Shown: positions 16,919 through 27,300 of the stretch, one piece after another
Numbering within the stretch: the first letter of the stretch is position 1
Layout of the letters: each line of letters opens with the position of its first letter
Origin: Roseiarcus sp963730555
GTDB taxonomy: Bacteria; Pseudomonadota; Alphaproteobacteria; Rhizobiales; Beijerinckiaceae
Length of the DNA: 64,000 bases
Assembly: GCA_963730555.1 (NCBI GenBank)
Contig: CAVSSS010000024.1
Coordinates: forward strand, 1 to 64,000
Direction of reading: 5' to 3'
The notes under the pieces: model-generated
Databases searched by the model: none
Told to the model about the DNA's origin: nothing
Seen by the model: only the letters and a program-made list of their open reading frames with translations
Made by a program: the position numbers and the translations under genes

Positions 16919-19407
16919 ATGGACGAACTGGTAACGAAAGACAAACCTCCGTTTCAGGCCGCCGAGCTGCGGCCCTATTCCGCCGCGGAGCTCACGGCGG
17001 CGGTGCTGGCGAAACTTGACCTACGCCGTCGGCAAGGCACCGGAGGTCGCCACCCCGCGCGATTGGTTTCTCGCGGTCACGTTCGCGACGCGCGACATTA
17101 TCGTCGGCCGTTGGCTTGAGTCCCTGAACGCTGTCTACGGCGACCGGCGCAAGCGCGTCTACTATCTCTCGCTCGAGTTTCTGATCGGGCGCCTTTTGTT
17201 CGACGCCTTGACCAATCTCGGCGTCGCGCAGCCGATGGCGGAAGCGCTCGACGAGCTCGGCGTCAATCTGACCGACCTGCGCCGGATCGAGCCCGACGCG
17301 GCGCTCGGCAATGGCGGCCTCGGCCGCCTTGCCGCGTGTTTCATGGACAGCATGGCGACGTTGTCGATCGCCGCGCACGGCTACGGGATCCGCTACGACA
17401 ATGGTCTGTTTCGCCAGATTATCCGGGGCGGCTGGCAACAGGAAACGCCGGAGGACTGGCTGGTCAACGGCAATCCGTGGGAATTCGTCCGCCCCGAATA
17501 CAATTACGCGATCGGCTTCGGCGGATGGGTCGAAATGGTCCAGGGCGAGGACGACCGCGCCCGCCACATATGGCATCCGTCCGAGACGGTGGAAGCGGTC
17601 GCCTACGATACGCCGATCGTCGGCTGGCGCGGCCGGCACGTGAACACACTGCGCCTATGGTCGGCGCGGGCGACCGACCCGTTGAAGCTCGAAGCTTTCA
17701 ACGCCGGCGACTATGTCGGCGCCTTTTCTGAAGCCGTGCGCGCTCAGGCGATCTCCAAGGTTCTCTACCCCAGCGACGCGACTCCGGCCGGCCAGGAATT
17801 GCGGCTGAGGCAGGAATATTTCTTCGCATCCGCTTCACTGCTCGATCTCATTCGCCGCCACATCAAGCAATGGGGCGATGTGCGCACCCTCGGCGAACAC
17901 GCCGCCGTCCAGCTCAACGACACCCATCCGGCGATCGGCATCGCGGAACTGATGCGCATCCTCGTCGACCTCAACAAGGTGGAGTGGGACGAGGCCTGGG
18001 CGATCACGCAAGCGACATTCTCCTACACCAACCACACTCTGCTGCCGGAAGCGCTTGAAACCTGGCCGGTGCCATTGATGGAGCGCGTGCTCCCCCGTCA
18101 CATGCAGATCATCTACCTCATCAATGCGGCGCATCTCGACAGCGCGCGACGGCGCGGATTTGTCGACGCGGGCTTGCTCGCGTCCATTTCGCTCATCGAC
18201 GAACACGCTGGACGCCGGGTGAGAATGGGGAACCTCGCCTTTATCGGCTCGCACAAGATCAACGGCGTTTCGGCGCTGCACACCGACTTGATGCGCAAGA
18301 CGGTGTTCCATGCTCTCAATTCGGTTTATTCCGGCCGCATCACAAACAAGACCAACGGCATCACGTTTCGCCGCTGGCTCATCGAGTGCAATCCGGACCT
18401 AGCCGAGATCATTCGCTCAACTCTCGGCGAGCGCGCTCTCGACGACTGGCGGACGCTCAAGGCCCTTGCCGCACACGCGGATGATTCCGCGCTGCAGCAG
18501 CGCGTCGCGCAGGCTCGGCGCAACCGTAAAATCGCCCTTGCGCGCGTCATCGCCGATCAGGTGGGCCAGCGCGTCGATCCGGAGGCGATGTTCGACGTGC
18601 AGGTCAAGCGGATCCACGAATACAAGCGTCAACTCCTCAACCTCATCGAAACGGTCGCGCGCTACAATGCGATCCGCGCGAACCCCACAACCGACTTCGC
18701 CCCTCGGGTGAAGATCTTCTCCGGCAAGGCGGCCGCGAGCTACGCCCAGGCCAAGTTGATCATCAAGCTCGCCATCGACATCGCGAAGGTCGTCAATTCG
18801 GACCCGACCGTGCGCGGCCTTTTGAAAGTCGTGTTCCTGCCGAACTACAATGTTTCGCTGGCGGAGATCATCATGCCCGCGGCGGACCTCTCCGAGCAGA
18901 TCTCGACCGCCGGCATGGAGGCCTCCGGCACCGGCAACATGAAGATGGCGCTCAACGGCGCCCTCACCGTCGGCACTCTCGACGGCGCCAATGTCGAGAT
19001 GCACGATATGGTCGGCGACGACAATATCTTCATCTTCGGCATGACCGCGGCGGACGTCGAGACCGCACGCTCCCGCGGCATCGATTTCGACCGAACACAT
19101 CTCCGCCTCACCGATCCTGAGCGAAGCGCTCGACGAAATCGCATCGGGCGTGTTCTCGACCGACGACGTCGGACGTTATCGCGGCCTTGTCGACACGCTT
19201 ACCCATCACGATTATTTCATGATCTGCGCCGACTTCGACGCCTACTGGCGGACGCAGGTGAAGATCGATGAAGCTTGGCGCGACCGGAACCGCTGGCTGC
19301 GTTCGAGCGTTCTCAATACGGCCAATGTCGGCTGGTTCTCCTCCGATCGAACAATTGCCGAGTACGCAGAGGAAATCTGGAGTGCGCCCTTCGCGCCGAT
19401 AAGCTGA
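16919..19407 (+). CDS. glgP: glycogen phosphorylase (two frameshifts)
   Basis: PLP enzyme that releases glucose-1-phosphate from glycogen ends. The PLP-lysine block EASGTGNMKMALNGALTV and the substrate-site segments RRIEPDAALGNGGLGRLAA and NDTHPAIGIAELMRIL are intact. The first frame (MDELVTKDKPPFQAAEL) joins the main one at about 17015, where CTTGACC should be CTGACC. A second break near 19095 moves to the frame ending NVGWFSSDRTIAEYAEEIW. The length of 2489 = 3n+2 fits two inserted bases; the corrected product is about 828 residues, normal. ATG 16919 has a G-rich site upstream; a TTG at 16880 is the alternative. First gene of the glycogen operon. Confidence 0.88.
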
Positions 19408-19427
19408 GCCCAGTTAAGGAGACGGTG

Positions 19428-21626
19428 GTGGGGGAGGACTGGAGAGCGCGAGAGCAAGACCTCGACGCAATTGCGGCTGGACGCAGTTCCGATCCTTTCG
19501 CGGTGCTCGGGCCACACCGGACCCCTGACGGATGGGTGATCCGGGTCTTTGCGCCCGAAGCGGTTTCGGTGCGCGCGCTCACTCGCGATGGCCGGGTCAT
19601 TGCTAAGCTGCCGCGGCGCAAGGATGACATTTTCGAGGCGCTCATCCCGTCGCTCAAGGAGCGGCCCACTTATCGGGTCGAGGTCACAGCCGCGCAAGGG
19701 TCCCATTCGTATATAGACTCTTACGCGTTTGGCCCGGCTTTGGGCCCGCTCGACGACTATCTGGTGCGGGAAGGAACGCATCGCCAGCTCTACCGGCGGC
19801 TCGGCGCCCAACTCATTCGCCACGAGGGTGTCGACGGCGTCCTGTTCGCCGTCTGGGCGCCGAACGCGACGCGTGTTTCCATCGTCGGCGACTTCAACCG
19901 CTGGGACGGCCGGCGCTGCCAGATGCGCCGGCGGTTCGACAGCGGCCTGTGGGAGATCTTCGTCCCTGAATTGACGGTCGGAGCGGTCTACAAGTTCGAG
20001 CTTTTGGATCCGAGCGGCGCCCTGTTGCCGCTGAAAGCGGACCCTTTCGGCTTCGAGGCTGAGCTTAGGCCCTCGACCGCTTCGGTCGTCGCCGACAGCG
20101 CCGACTTCACCTGGACCGACGCGGAATACATGGCCAAGCGCCGAGAAGGCGAGCCTCGGCGCAAGCCGATGTCGATTTATGAAGCCCATCTCGGCTCTTG
20201 GAGGCGCGGCGAGGGCGGACGGTTTCTCACCTATGAAGAGCTCGGCGATCAACTCATCCCTTACGTCGCCGACCTGGGCTACACCCATATCGAGCTTCTG
20301 CCGATCAGTGAGCATCCGCTCGACGAATCCTGGGGCTACCAGCCGATCGGCCTGTTTGCGCCGACCCGCCGATTTGGTGAGCCAGCGGGGTTCGCCCGCT
20401 TCGTCGATCGAGCGCATGCTGCAGGACTTGGCGTCATTGTCGACTGGGTTCCAGCGCATTTTCCTACCGATGCGCAGGGACTAGCGCATTTCGACGGCAC
20501 CGCGCTCTACGAACACGCCGACCCACGCAAGGGCTTCCACCCGGACTGGAACACCGCGATTTACAATTTCGGCCGCACCGAGGTCGCCAACTTCCTTTAT
20601 TGCAACGCGCTTTACTGGGTCGATCGGTTTCATATCGATGGGCTGCGCGTCGACGCGGTCGCCTCGATGCTCTACCTCGACTATTCGCGCCGCGAGGGGG
20701 AATGGCTGCCGAACCCGGACGGCAGCCGGGAAAACCGCGAAGCCATAGCCTTCCTGCGCCGCGCTAACGAGCTCGTCTACGGCGCCTTTCCAGGGAGCGT
20801 CACCATCGCCGAGGAATCAACGGCTTTTCCTGGCGTTTCGCGGCCGACGGATCAGGGCGGCCTGGGCTTCGGCTTCAAGTGGAACATGGGCTGGATGCAC
20901 GACACGCTCGACTACGTGTCGGAAGATCCAATCTATCGCCGCTGGCATCACAACAAAATGACCTTCGGCCTTCTTTATGCGTTCAGCGAGAATTTCGTGC
21001 TGCCGATCTCGCACGATGAAGTCGTGCATGGCAAACGCTCGGTCGTTGGCAAGATGCCGGGCGATGAATGGCGGCGCTTCGCCAATGCGCGCGCCTTCTA
21101 CGGCTTCATGTGGGGCCACCCTGGCAAGAAACTCTTATTTATGGGGCAGGAGTTCGGGCAGACAAGCGAGTGGAACTCTAACGAATCTCTTCCCTGGTGG
21201 CTGCTCGAATATTGGCCGCATCAGGGCGTCCAGGCCTGGATCCGCGATCTCAACCGGCTCTATCGCGAGACGCCCGCCCTCCACGCGCGCGATTGCGAGC
21301 CTGACGGCTTCCGCTGGATCGTCGTCACCGACGACACGCAGTCCGTGTTCGCCTTTCTACGCTCCGGGGCGCGGAGCGACCCGCCGGTCGCGGTCGTCTG
21401 TAACTTCACCCCTGAGCCGCGCGTGGGCTATCTTCTCGGCCTTCCTTATCAGGGCTTCTGGCGTGAGGCCCTGAACAGCGACGCCGCCTCCTATGGCGGA
21501 TCCAATATGGGCAATTTCGGCGGCGTCACCGCGCAGGCTGAACCGTCGCACGGCTTCCCCGCTTCGGCCACGCTGACGTTGCCGCCTCTTGCAACCTTGT
21601 TCCTCGTTTTCAGCCCGCCCGCCTGA
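19428..21626 (+). CDS. glgB: 1,4-alpha-glucan branching enzyme
   Basis: GH13 enzyme that creates alpha-1,6 branches in glycogen. About 732 residues: N-terminal domain (DPFAVLGPH), CBM48 (GVLFAVWAPNATRVSIVGDF), then the TIM barrel with nucleophile Asp in HIDGLRVDAVASMLYLDYSR, acid/base Glu in TIAEESTAFPG and the HDE box ISHDEVVHGK, and a C-terminal beta domain. Start: GTG at 19428 (or 19425) after AAGGAG; the ATG-like upstream frame overlaps glgP and lacks a ribosome site. Intact frame. It follows glgP by 20 bases. Confidence 0.93.
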   Translation: MGEDWRAREQDLDAIAAGRSSDPFAVLGPHRTPDGWVIRVFAPEAVSVRALTRDGRVIAKLPRRKDDIFEALIPSLKERPTYRVEVTAAQGSHSYIDSYAFGPALGPLDDYLVREGTHRQLYRRLGAQLIRHEGVDGVLFAVWAPNATRVSIVGDFNRWDGRRCQMRRRFDSGLWEIFVPELTVGAVYKFELLDPSGALLPLKADPFGFEAELRPSTASVVADSADFTWTDAEYMAKRREGEPRRKPMSIYEAHLGSWRRGEGGRFLTYEELGDQLIPYVADLGYTHIELLPISEHPLDESWGYQPIGLFAPTRRFGEPAGFARFVDRAHAAGLGVIVDWVPAHFPTDAQGLAHFDGTALYEHADPRKGFHPDWNTAIYNFGRTEVANFLYCNALYWVDRFHIDGLRVDAVASMLYLDYSRREGEWLPNPDGSRENREAIAFLRRANELVYGAFPGSVTIAEESTAFPGVSRPTDQGGLGFGFKWNMGWMHDTLDYVSEDPIYRRWHHNKMTFGLLYAFSENFVLPISHDEVVHGKRSVVGKMPGDEWRRFANARAFYGFMWGHPGKKLLFMGQEFGQTSEWNSNESLPWWLLEYWPHQGVQAWIRDLNRLYRETPALHARDCEPDGFRWIVVTDDTQSVFAFLRSGARSDPPVAVVCNFTPEPRVGYLLGLPYQGFWREALNSDAASYGGSNMGNFGGVTAQAEPSHGFPASATLTLPPLATLFLVFSPPA

Positions 21627-21640
21627 CGACGGAGTTCGCG

Positions 21641-22925
21641 ATGCCCAAACTGAAAACGGCGAAGGAACTGGGCGTTTCGGCCCCCTTTGCCCGTCACGCC
21701 ATGGCCTATGTGCTCGCGGGCGGGCGAGGCAGCCGCCTGCTCGAACTCACCGACCGACGCGCCAAGCCGGCGGTCTATTTCGGCGGCAAGTCGCGCATCA
21801 TCGACTTCGCATTGTCGAACGCGCTCAACTCCGGCATACGCCGCATCGCGGTCGCCACGCAGTACAAGGCCCACAGTCTCATCCGTCACCTCGCGCGCGG
21901 CTGGAACTTCCTGCGGCCCGAGCGCAACGAGAGCTTCGACGTCCTGCCCGCGTCTCAGCGCGTATCCGAGACGATGTGGTACCTCGGCACCGCGGACGCG
22001 GTCTACCAGAACATAGACATCATCGAGAGTTATGGCCCTCAGTTCATCGTGTTGCTGGCTGGGGATCATGTCTACAAGATGGACTATGAGAAGATGCTCC
22101 AGCAACACGTCGACTCGGGGGCCGACGTGACCGTTGGCTGTCTCGAGGCGTCGCTCGAGGACGCAACGGCTTTCGGCGTGATGCATATCGACGCCAAGAA
22201 CAACATCATTGCCTTTCTTGGAGAAGCCAAAGAACCCGCCTCCCATGCCCGGTAAACCTGACGTCGCGCTTGCCAGCATGGGCATCTATGTCTTCGAGAC
22301 GTCATTCCTGATCGATATTCTCAAGCGCGACGCGGCGGATCCGAATTCTAGTCATGATTTTGGCAAGGACATCATCCCCTACCTGGTCAAGAACGGCAAA
22401 GCGGTGGCGCATCACTTCTCGCAATCCTGCGTAACTTCGAGCGAGGAGGCCAAGCCCTACTGGCGCGACGTCGGAACGGTCGACGCCTATTGGGGCGCCA
22501 ACGTTGACTTGACGGACGTCGTTCCCGATCTCGACCTTTACGATCGCGGCTGGCCGATCTGGACCTACGGAGAGATCACCCCGCCAGCGAAGTTCGTCCA
22601 CGACGTGGACGGTCGCCGCGGCCTTGCGGTATCGTCGCTTTTGTCGGGCGGTTGCATCATCTCGGGCGCTTCCCTCAGCCGCTCGCTCATCTTTACCGGC
22701 GTGCGAGTCCATTCGTACACCACGGTGCACGAGACGGTTGTTCTCCCTTATGTGACTATCGGGCGCAACGTAAGGCTCGCCAAAGCCATCATCGACAGCG
22801 AAGTGCGTATTCCCGACGGGTTGGTCGTCGGCGAGGACCCAGAGCTTGACGCCAAGCGGTTCCGCCGCACCGAAAATGGCGTCACCTTGATCACTCAGCC
22901 CATGATCGACAAACTCGCGCAATGA
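21641..22925 (+). CDS. glgC: glucose-1-phosphate adenylyltransferase (one frameshift)
   Basis: Makes ADP-glucose, the committed step of glycogen synthesis. Shows the nucleotide-binding YVLAGGRGSRLLELT, then PAVYFGGKSRIIDFALSNAL (allosteric/product site), the catalytic-loop region LLAGDHVYKMDYE and a C-terminal left-handed beta-helix (SGGCIISGASLSRSLIF). The frame breaks near 22221: CTTGGAG should be CTGGAG, restoring IIAFLEKPKNPPPMPGKPD. Length 1285 = 3n+1; corrected 427 residues. ATG 21641 lies 14 bases after glgB; its stop overlaps the glgA start (ATGA). Confidence 0.9.
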
Positions 22926-24376
22926 GCGAGTTGAAGGTTCTCTCCGTCGCCTCGGAGGTGTTCCCGCTTATCAAGACTGGGGGTCTAGCCGACGTCGTCG
23001 GCGCATTGCCTGCTGCGCTCGCCCGCGAAAACGTCGAAATCAGAACACTCGTCCCCGGCTATCCGGGGGTAATGGCCAAGTTCGCCGAAGCGCAGCCGAC
23101 GCACACGTATGACGACCTGTTCGGCGGACCCGCCCAAATTCTCGGCGGTGCCGCGGCCGGGCTCAACCTGTTCGCGATCGATGCGCCCCATCTCTACGAC
23201 CGGCCCGGCAATCCCTACCTCGGCCCAGACGGGCTCAATTGGCCCGACAATTCGCGCCGATTCGCGGCGCTGGCGCGGGTCGCTGCAGACATTGGCCTTG
23301 GGGCGATCGATGCGTTCCAGCCCCAAGTCGTTCACGCGCATGACTGGCAGGCTGCGCTCGCGCCCGCCTATATGCACTACGCCGACAGGCCCCGTCCAGG
23401 AACCGCGATCACGGTCCACAACATGGCCTTCCAGGGCCAGTTTCCGATCTGGACCTTCGGAGAGCTCGGCTTGCCGGCGCGCGCGCTCACGATCGACGGG
23501 GTCGAATATTACGGCGGCGTCGGCTATCTCAAGGCGGGCTTAAGGCTTTCCGACCGCATCACCACGGTTTCGCCGACTTATGCGCGAGAGATCCTGACGC
23601 CGGAGTTCGGCATGGGGCTCGACGGGCTGCTGCGCACGCGCGCCGCCGTCGTCCAGGGAATCGTGAACGGCATCGACGACACGGTCTGGAACCCGGCCAC
23701 CGACGCCGCGCTGGCGCAAACCTTTAGCTCGCTGCGCATCGACATGCGCGTGCGCAACAAGACGGCGTTGCAGACCAAGATGGGACTAGCGCCGCGGGTC
23801 GACCGGCCCTTGTTCGGCGTCATCTCACGCCTTTCGGATCAGAAGGGTCTCGACTTGCTGTTGCAGGCGCTGCCGGGCCTTATCGCCAGGGGCGGCCAGC
23901 TCGCGTTGCTCGGCTCGGGCGAGCCGTCGCTCGAGGGCGGCTTTGCCGCCGCCGCTGCTACGCAGCCGGACTCCGTCCGCTGCGTTCTCGGCTATGATGA
24001 GTGGCTGGCCCATCTCATCCAGGCTGGCTCGGACTTCATTCTCGTACCGTCGCGTTTCGAGCCCTGCGGCCTCACCCAGCTCTGCGCGCTCCGATACGGC
24101 GCCCCCCCGATCGTCGCTCGCGTCGGCGGTCTCGCCGACACCGTCATCGACGCCAACGAGGCGGCGACAGCCGCGGGCGTTGCGACCGGGGTCCAGTTCT
24201 ATCCGCCCTCCGTTGAATCGTTCACCTATGCGCTCAATCGCGCGCTCGATATCGCTCGTGATCCAGCGATGTTACGGCGGCTCAGGCTCAACGGCATGCG
24301 GGCGGACGTGTCGTGGCGCGGCCCAGCGAAGCGATACGCCGCGCTTTATCGCGATCTCGCAGGCTCGCCTGAATGA
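22922..24376 (+). CDS. glgA: glycogen synthase (ADP-glucose)
   Basis: GT5 enzyme extending alpha-1,4-glucan chains from ADP-glucose. N-terminal KTGGLADVVGALP is the ADP-glucose-binding motif; the C-terminal Rossmann domain has SRLSDQKGLDLLLQAL and the catalytic EPCGLTQLCALRYG preceded by SRF. 484 residues, full length, uninterrupted. It overlaps glgC and the fusion gene by 4 bases each, so the three are translationally coupled. Confidence 0.95.
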   Translation: MSELKVLSVASEVFPLIKTGGLADVVGALPAALARENVEIRTLVPGYPGVMAKFAEAQPTHTYDDLFGGPAQILGGAAAGLNLFAIDAPHLYDRPGNPYLGPDGLNWPDNSRRFAALARVAADIGLGAIDAFQPQVVHAHDWQAALAPAYMHYADRPRPGTAITVHNMAFQGQFPIWTFGELGLPARALTIDGVEYYGGVGYLKAGLRLSDRITTVSPTYAREILTPEFGMGLDGLLRTRAAVVQGIVNGIDDTVWNPATDAALAQTFSSLRIDMRVRNKTALQTKMGLAPRVDRPLFGVISRLSDQKGLDLLLQALPGLIARGGQLALLGSGEPSLEGGFAAAAATQPDSVRCVLGYDEWLAHLIQAGSDFILVPSRFEPCGLTQLCALRYGAPPIVARVGGLADTVIDANEAATAAGVATGVQFYPPSVESFTYALNRALDIARDPAMLRRLRLNGMRADVSWRGPAKRYAALYRDLAGSPE

Positions 24377-27300
24377 ACGACCCGAAGGCGGCTCGTGGCG
24401 TCACCGTCTCTGCGCGCGGCCTCGAAGCGGCGCTCGTTCTGCCCAACGCCGAGGGCGCGTCACTCTGCATCTATGACGGCGATCGGGAGATCGTTCGAGC
24501 GCCGATGGCGCGCGACGCCGACGGCGTCTTGCGCGGCCTCGCGCCGGGGTTCGGCGCCGGCGCGCGCTACGGCTTCCGCGTTCAGGGTCCCTACGATCCT
24601 AAGCGGGGATTCCGTTTTGATCCGTCCAAATTGCTGGCCGATCCTTACGCCTGGCGTTTCGACCGGCCATTCCGCCTCCACCCTTCGATGTTTGCGTTTG
24701 GCGAGGACACGAGCCGCTATGCGTCGAAGGCGATCGCGGGAGCTGCGCCTGCTGGCGAGCCGGGACATAAGCGCATCGCGCCAGAGGCGCTGATCATCTA
24801 CGAGCTCAACCTGCGCGGCTTCTCGCGGCTTAACCTGGCGATCCCCGAAGCCATCCGCGGCACATTCGCCGCACTCACGCATCCCGCGTCGATCGCGCAT
24901 CTCTCCGGGCTCGGGGTCACCGCCGTCGAGATCATGCCCGCCGACACATTCGTCGACGAGCGGCACCTACCGCCGCTCGGCTTGTCCAACGCATGGGGTT
25001 ACAACTCAGTCGTGTTCGGTTCGCCCGATCCGCGCCTCGCTCCCGGCGGCTGGGAGGAGGTGCGGGCGGCGACCGACGCGCTGCACGCGGCGGGCATGGA
25101 GGCGATTCTCGACGTCGTCTTCAACCACAACGGCGAGAGCGACCAGTTGGGGCCGACGCTGTCGTTCCGCGGGCTCGACAATGCGGCCTGGTTCCGTCTC
25201 GACCCGAACAATTTGGAGCTCTACGTCAACGATGCGGGCACCGGCAATTGTCTGGCGCTCGACCGCCCGCTGGTCATCGAGATGGCGATCGGGGCGCTCA
25301 GGCGCTGGATGGTCCAGGGCGGCGTCGACGGCTTTCGCTTCGATCTCGGCACGTCGCTTGGCCGTCGAGACACGGGCTTCGATCCGGAGGCGCCGTTCTT
25401 CCAGGCGCTCGCCGCCGATCCCATACTCGGCAAAGCGCGCCTCATCGCGGAGCCCTGGGATGTCGGCCCGGGCGGCTATCGCCTCGGCCAGTTCGGCCCC
25501 GCGTTCGGTGAATGGAACGACCGCTTTCGTGACGCCGCGCGGCGATTTTGGCGCGGCGATCCAGGACTGCGCGGTGAGATCGCCACCCGGATGGCGGGCT
25601 CGCGCGACGTGTTCGCGCGCGCTCAAGCGCCATCCAAGAGCGTCAATTTCGTCGTCGCCCACGATGGTTTCACGCTTCGCGACCTCGTCTCCTACGACCG
25701 TAAGCACAACGAAGCCAACGGCGAGAACAATCGCGACGGAACGGAGAATAACGACAGTTGGAACCACGGCGTCGAGGGGCCGAGCGAGGATCCGGCGATT
25801 GTCGAATCGCGTTCCCGGGACGAGCGCAATCTGCTCCTACTTCTGCTCGCCTCGCGTGGGACGCCGATGCTAGCCATGGGCTTGGAGCTCGGCTTCACCC
25901 AGGGCGGCAACAACAATGCTTACGCCCAGGACAACGCGACGAGCGCGATCGACTGGCGCACCGCCGACGCCTCGTTGATCGCTTTCACGGCGCGACTTAT
26001 CGCGCTTCGCCGCGCCAACGAGGGGCTGTCGCGCGACGCTTTCCTGACCGGGTCGCCGTTCGACGCAAGCCAGCTCGCCGATGTCGAATGGCGTGACGCC
26101 AATGGGCCGATGACCGAGAGCGGATGGAACGACGCCGAGGGCGGCGTTTTCGTTGCGGTCTTCGCCACGCCTCAGGGCGACGGCCTCGATCGAGCGGCCG
26201 TGGCGATGAACCGCTCAAATGCGGACACTGAGGTTCGCTTGCCCACACTGCGCCCCGGCATGGCGTGGCGGGCGCTTATCGACACGCATGATCCCGATAC
26301 GCCTGAGCGCTGGCTCGCGCTTGCCGACCTCGTCCGGATTCGAGCGCGCTCGTCGCTCATTCTCGCGGAGGCGCCGACGGCGGGCGGCGTTAATTCCGGA
26401 GCGCCCGGCGTCGAGACGATCGGCAAGCTCGCGAGCGTTGCCTGGATCGCTGCGGAATGGACAGACATCGCCGGCAAGCGCATGATCGTTTCGCCGGAGA
26501 GCAAGATCGCGCTTCTCAAGGCGCTGGGCCTCGAAGTCGCGAGCGAAGCTCAGGCGCGCGAAAGCCTCACTCGCCTCATCGACGAGACACAGCGCCGACG
26601 CCTGCCCTTCTCGCTTGTCCTGCGCCACGGCGAGCCGCTCGTCGCGCCCTTGCGCGATGCGCCCGGCAAGACCGATGCTCGGATCGAGCGGGAAGACGGC
26701 GCAGCCGCCGAATGGTCGATCGAAGCCGCTGACGGCGTCGTGCGCGACCTCCACGATGGACGCTCTGTTTCCGAGCGCGCAATCGCGCTGCCGCCACTGC
26801 CAATCGGGCGCCACCGTCTCATTGTCGGCGGCGTCGAATGCTCGCTCACCATCGCGCCGGCGCAGGCCTACAGTCCCAAAGCGGCCGCGCGCAAGCGCTT
26901 TGGCGTCGCGGCCCAGCTCTACGCCCTGCGTCGCGGGGGCAAGGACGATAGCGACCAAGGGATCGGCGACTTTTCGGCGCTCGCCGTCGCAGGAGAGAAG
27001 TTGGGCCAAGCCGGCGCGGCCTATCTCGGCGTCAGTCCGCTTCATATGCTGTTCCCGCGGGACCGGGAGCGGGCAAGCCCTTATTACCCCTCGGACCGCC
27101 GGTTCATCGATCCGATCTTCATCGATGCGCTCGACGATGCAGGCCTGCCGCGGGACGAGGCGCTGAACGCCGCGCTCGCGGCGTTGGCTCCCCAGTTCGC
27201 CGCCGCTTCGGAGACCGAGTATGTCGAGTACGAGGAGGTGTGGCTCGCCAAGCGCGCGGCGCTCGAAGCCCGAAGCGCGGCCTTCGCCCGTCTTCGCGCG